5,337 nucleotides of DNA from Phormidesmis priestleyi. GTDB lineage: Bacteria; Cyanobacteriota; Cyanobacteriia; Phormidesmidales; Phormidesmidaceae. This document shows positions 4,962-5,337 of this stretch, one piece after another. The stretch covers positions 1-5,337 of the forward strand of contig QBMP01000300.1 in the NCBI GenBank assembly GCA_003242115.1, given 5' to 3'. Positions within the stretch are counted from its first letter, which is position 1. The number at the start of each line of letters is the position of its first letter. A program made the translations under genes and the position numbers. Under the pieces are notes generated by a model that ran no database searches, was not told where the DNA came from, and worked only from the letters and a program-made list of their open reading frames with translations.

Positions 4962-5258
4962 ATGACTCAGCGAAAGCCCATCATCGCGGCGCGGCGCACT
5001 GATCATCTCGAAGCCCTGCTGCAAAAATTATGGACGCTGCGACCTGTGTACAAAGACAAGCAGGCATTCACGATTGCGGCGGGCGTTGCGGCGCTCATTC
5101 GTGAGATTGAGTACATGGATCGTAGCAGGGGAACAGTCGGCCCAGCAGCCGTGCCGGAAGTAGACACAGAAGTAGAAGCAGAGCTTGATGCACATTCAGA
5201 CGGAGCCGATGCCCTAACAGATGACCAGAAAGCTCACCTCGAAGCAGTGCAGCAGTAG
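4962..5258 (+). CDS. Small charge-polarised protein, possible DNA-binding regulator
   Basis: The product has 98 residues and belongs to no family I can name with certainty. Residues 1-54 are basic and helix-rich. A short strand-like PIIAARR (6-12) is followed by a helix over 13-27 and a second over 33-51 (TIAAGVAALIREIEY). That order resembles a ribbon-helix-helix domain, common in plasmid copy-control, partition, relaxosome and antitoxin proteins. Residues 65-98 are strongly acidic (for example EVDTEVEAELDAH) and probably disordered. A basic DNA-binding head with an acidic tail is therefore likely, but the assignment is inference from pattern only. The start is secure because of AGGAGG nine bases upstream. 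The palindromic sequence in its leader would suit autoregulation. It is the only plus-strand gene at the right side and may precede a larger gene beyond the window. Confidence 0.75.
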   Translation: MTQRKPIIAARRTDHLEALLQKLWTLRPVYKDKQAFTIAAGVAALIREIEYMDRSRGTVGPAAVPEVDTEVEAELDAHSDGADALTDDQKAHLEAVQQ

Positions 5259-5273
5259 CTGTCTATTTTAATC

Positions 5274-5286
5274 CAGCTAATAGCTG
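5274..5286. repeat. Short palindrome after the 98-residue gene
   Basis: CAGCTA (5274-5279) mirrors TAGCTG (5281-5286) around a single A. It lies 15 bases after the stop codon and 21 bases before a possible -35 element, so it may be an operator half-site pair. It is short enough to be chance. Confidence 0.3.
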
Positions 5287-5307
5287 AAGTCTTTGCTATA
5301 AAAAGGT

Positions 5308-5336
5308 TTGACGTTTTATACAGCGGTCACTTTAAG
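5308..5336 (+). promoter_or_regulatory. Possible promoter directed out of the window
   Basis: TTGACG (5308-5313, 5 of 6) is followed after 17 bases by TTTAAG (5331-5336, 4 of 6). This would drive a gene to the right. A separate TATAAA at 5297-5302 has no -35 partner. Confidence 0.35.
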
Positions 5337-5337
5337 T

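Noticed and set aside
4812..5024. Minus-strand frame of 70 codons overlapping the start of the 98-residue gene
   Set aside because: It runs through the leader palindrome and ribosome site of the plus-strand gene, which has far stronger start signals.
2993..5310. Shared 12-mer TAAAAAGGTTTG at 2993-3004 and 5299-5310
   Set aside because: This is expected by chance at this length, with no matching flanks.

Overview
The window looks like accessory DNA from a cyanobacterium, probably a plasmid or an integrated mobile element. The octamer GCGATCGC, the highly iterated palindrome HIP1 of cyanobacterial genomes, occurs five times in 5.3 kb (218-225, 367-374, 667-674, 2578-2585, 4444-4451), where chance predicts about 0.08. 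No chromosomal housekeeping gene, tRNA, rRNA, transposase or CRISPR array is visible. The gene content (a DNA-transfer-type ATPase, a GIY-YIG nuclease, small unknown proteins, repeat arrays) suggests a plasmid or integrative element, but that is inference.

Layout, left to right. (1) Positions 1-1500, plus strand: the 3' end of a membrane-protein gene overlaps by one base (TAATG) a 421-residue ATPase gene. The ATPase has two N-terminal membrane segments, Walker A and B motifs, a DPK motif typical of the VirD4/FtsK/HerA superfamily, and a probable C-terminal winged helix. (2) Positions 1493-1649: a strand-symmetric array of an octamer (YCRCAACA or its complement) at 9- or 11-base spacing, containing a perfect 17-bp inverted repeat that runs into the stop codon of the ATPase gene. 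(3) Positions 1768-2882, minus strand: a two-gene operon of a GNAT-type acetyltransferase followed by an unrecognised helical protein. (4) Positions 2969-3058: a second array with the same GT-then-CA design, built on CCAC hexamers at 6-bp period. (5) Positions 3122-3988, minus strand: a GIY-YIG nuclease-like protein with an unrecognised C-terminal domain. (6) Positions 3989-4961: nearly 1 kb with no convincing gene. It holds three DnaA-box-like 9-mers, a GC-rich 9-bp stem and a palindromic candidate operator. (7) Positions 4962-5258, plus strand: a 98-residue protein with a basic head and an acidic tail behind a strong AGGAGG site, followed by a possible promoter at the right edge.

How the parts might work together: the membrane protein and ATPase look like a membrane-anchored DNA pump or coupling pair. 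The arrays and the DnaA-box region look like protein-binding DNA of the kind used for replication, partition or transfer. The 98-residue protein could be the DNA-binding regulator of whatever lies to the right. No complete described system can be assigned from this window alone. The two octamer/hexamer arrays flanking the GNAT operon are its most distinctive unexplained structure.
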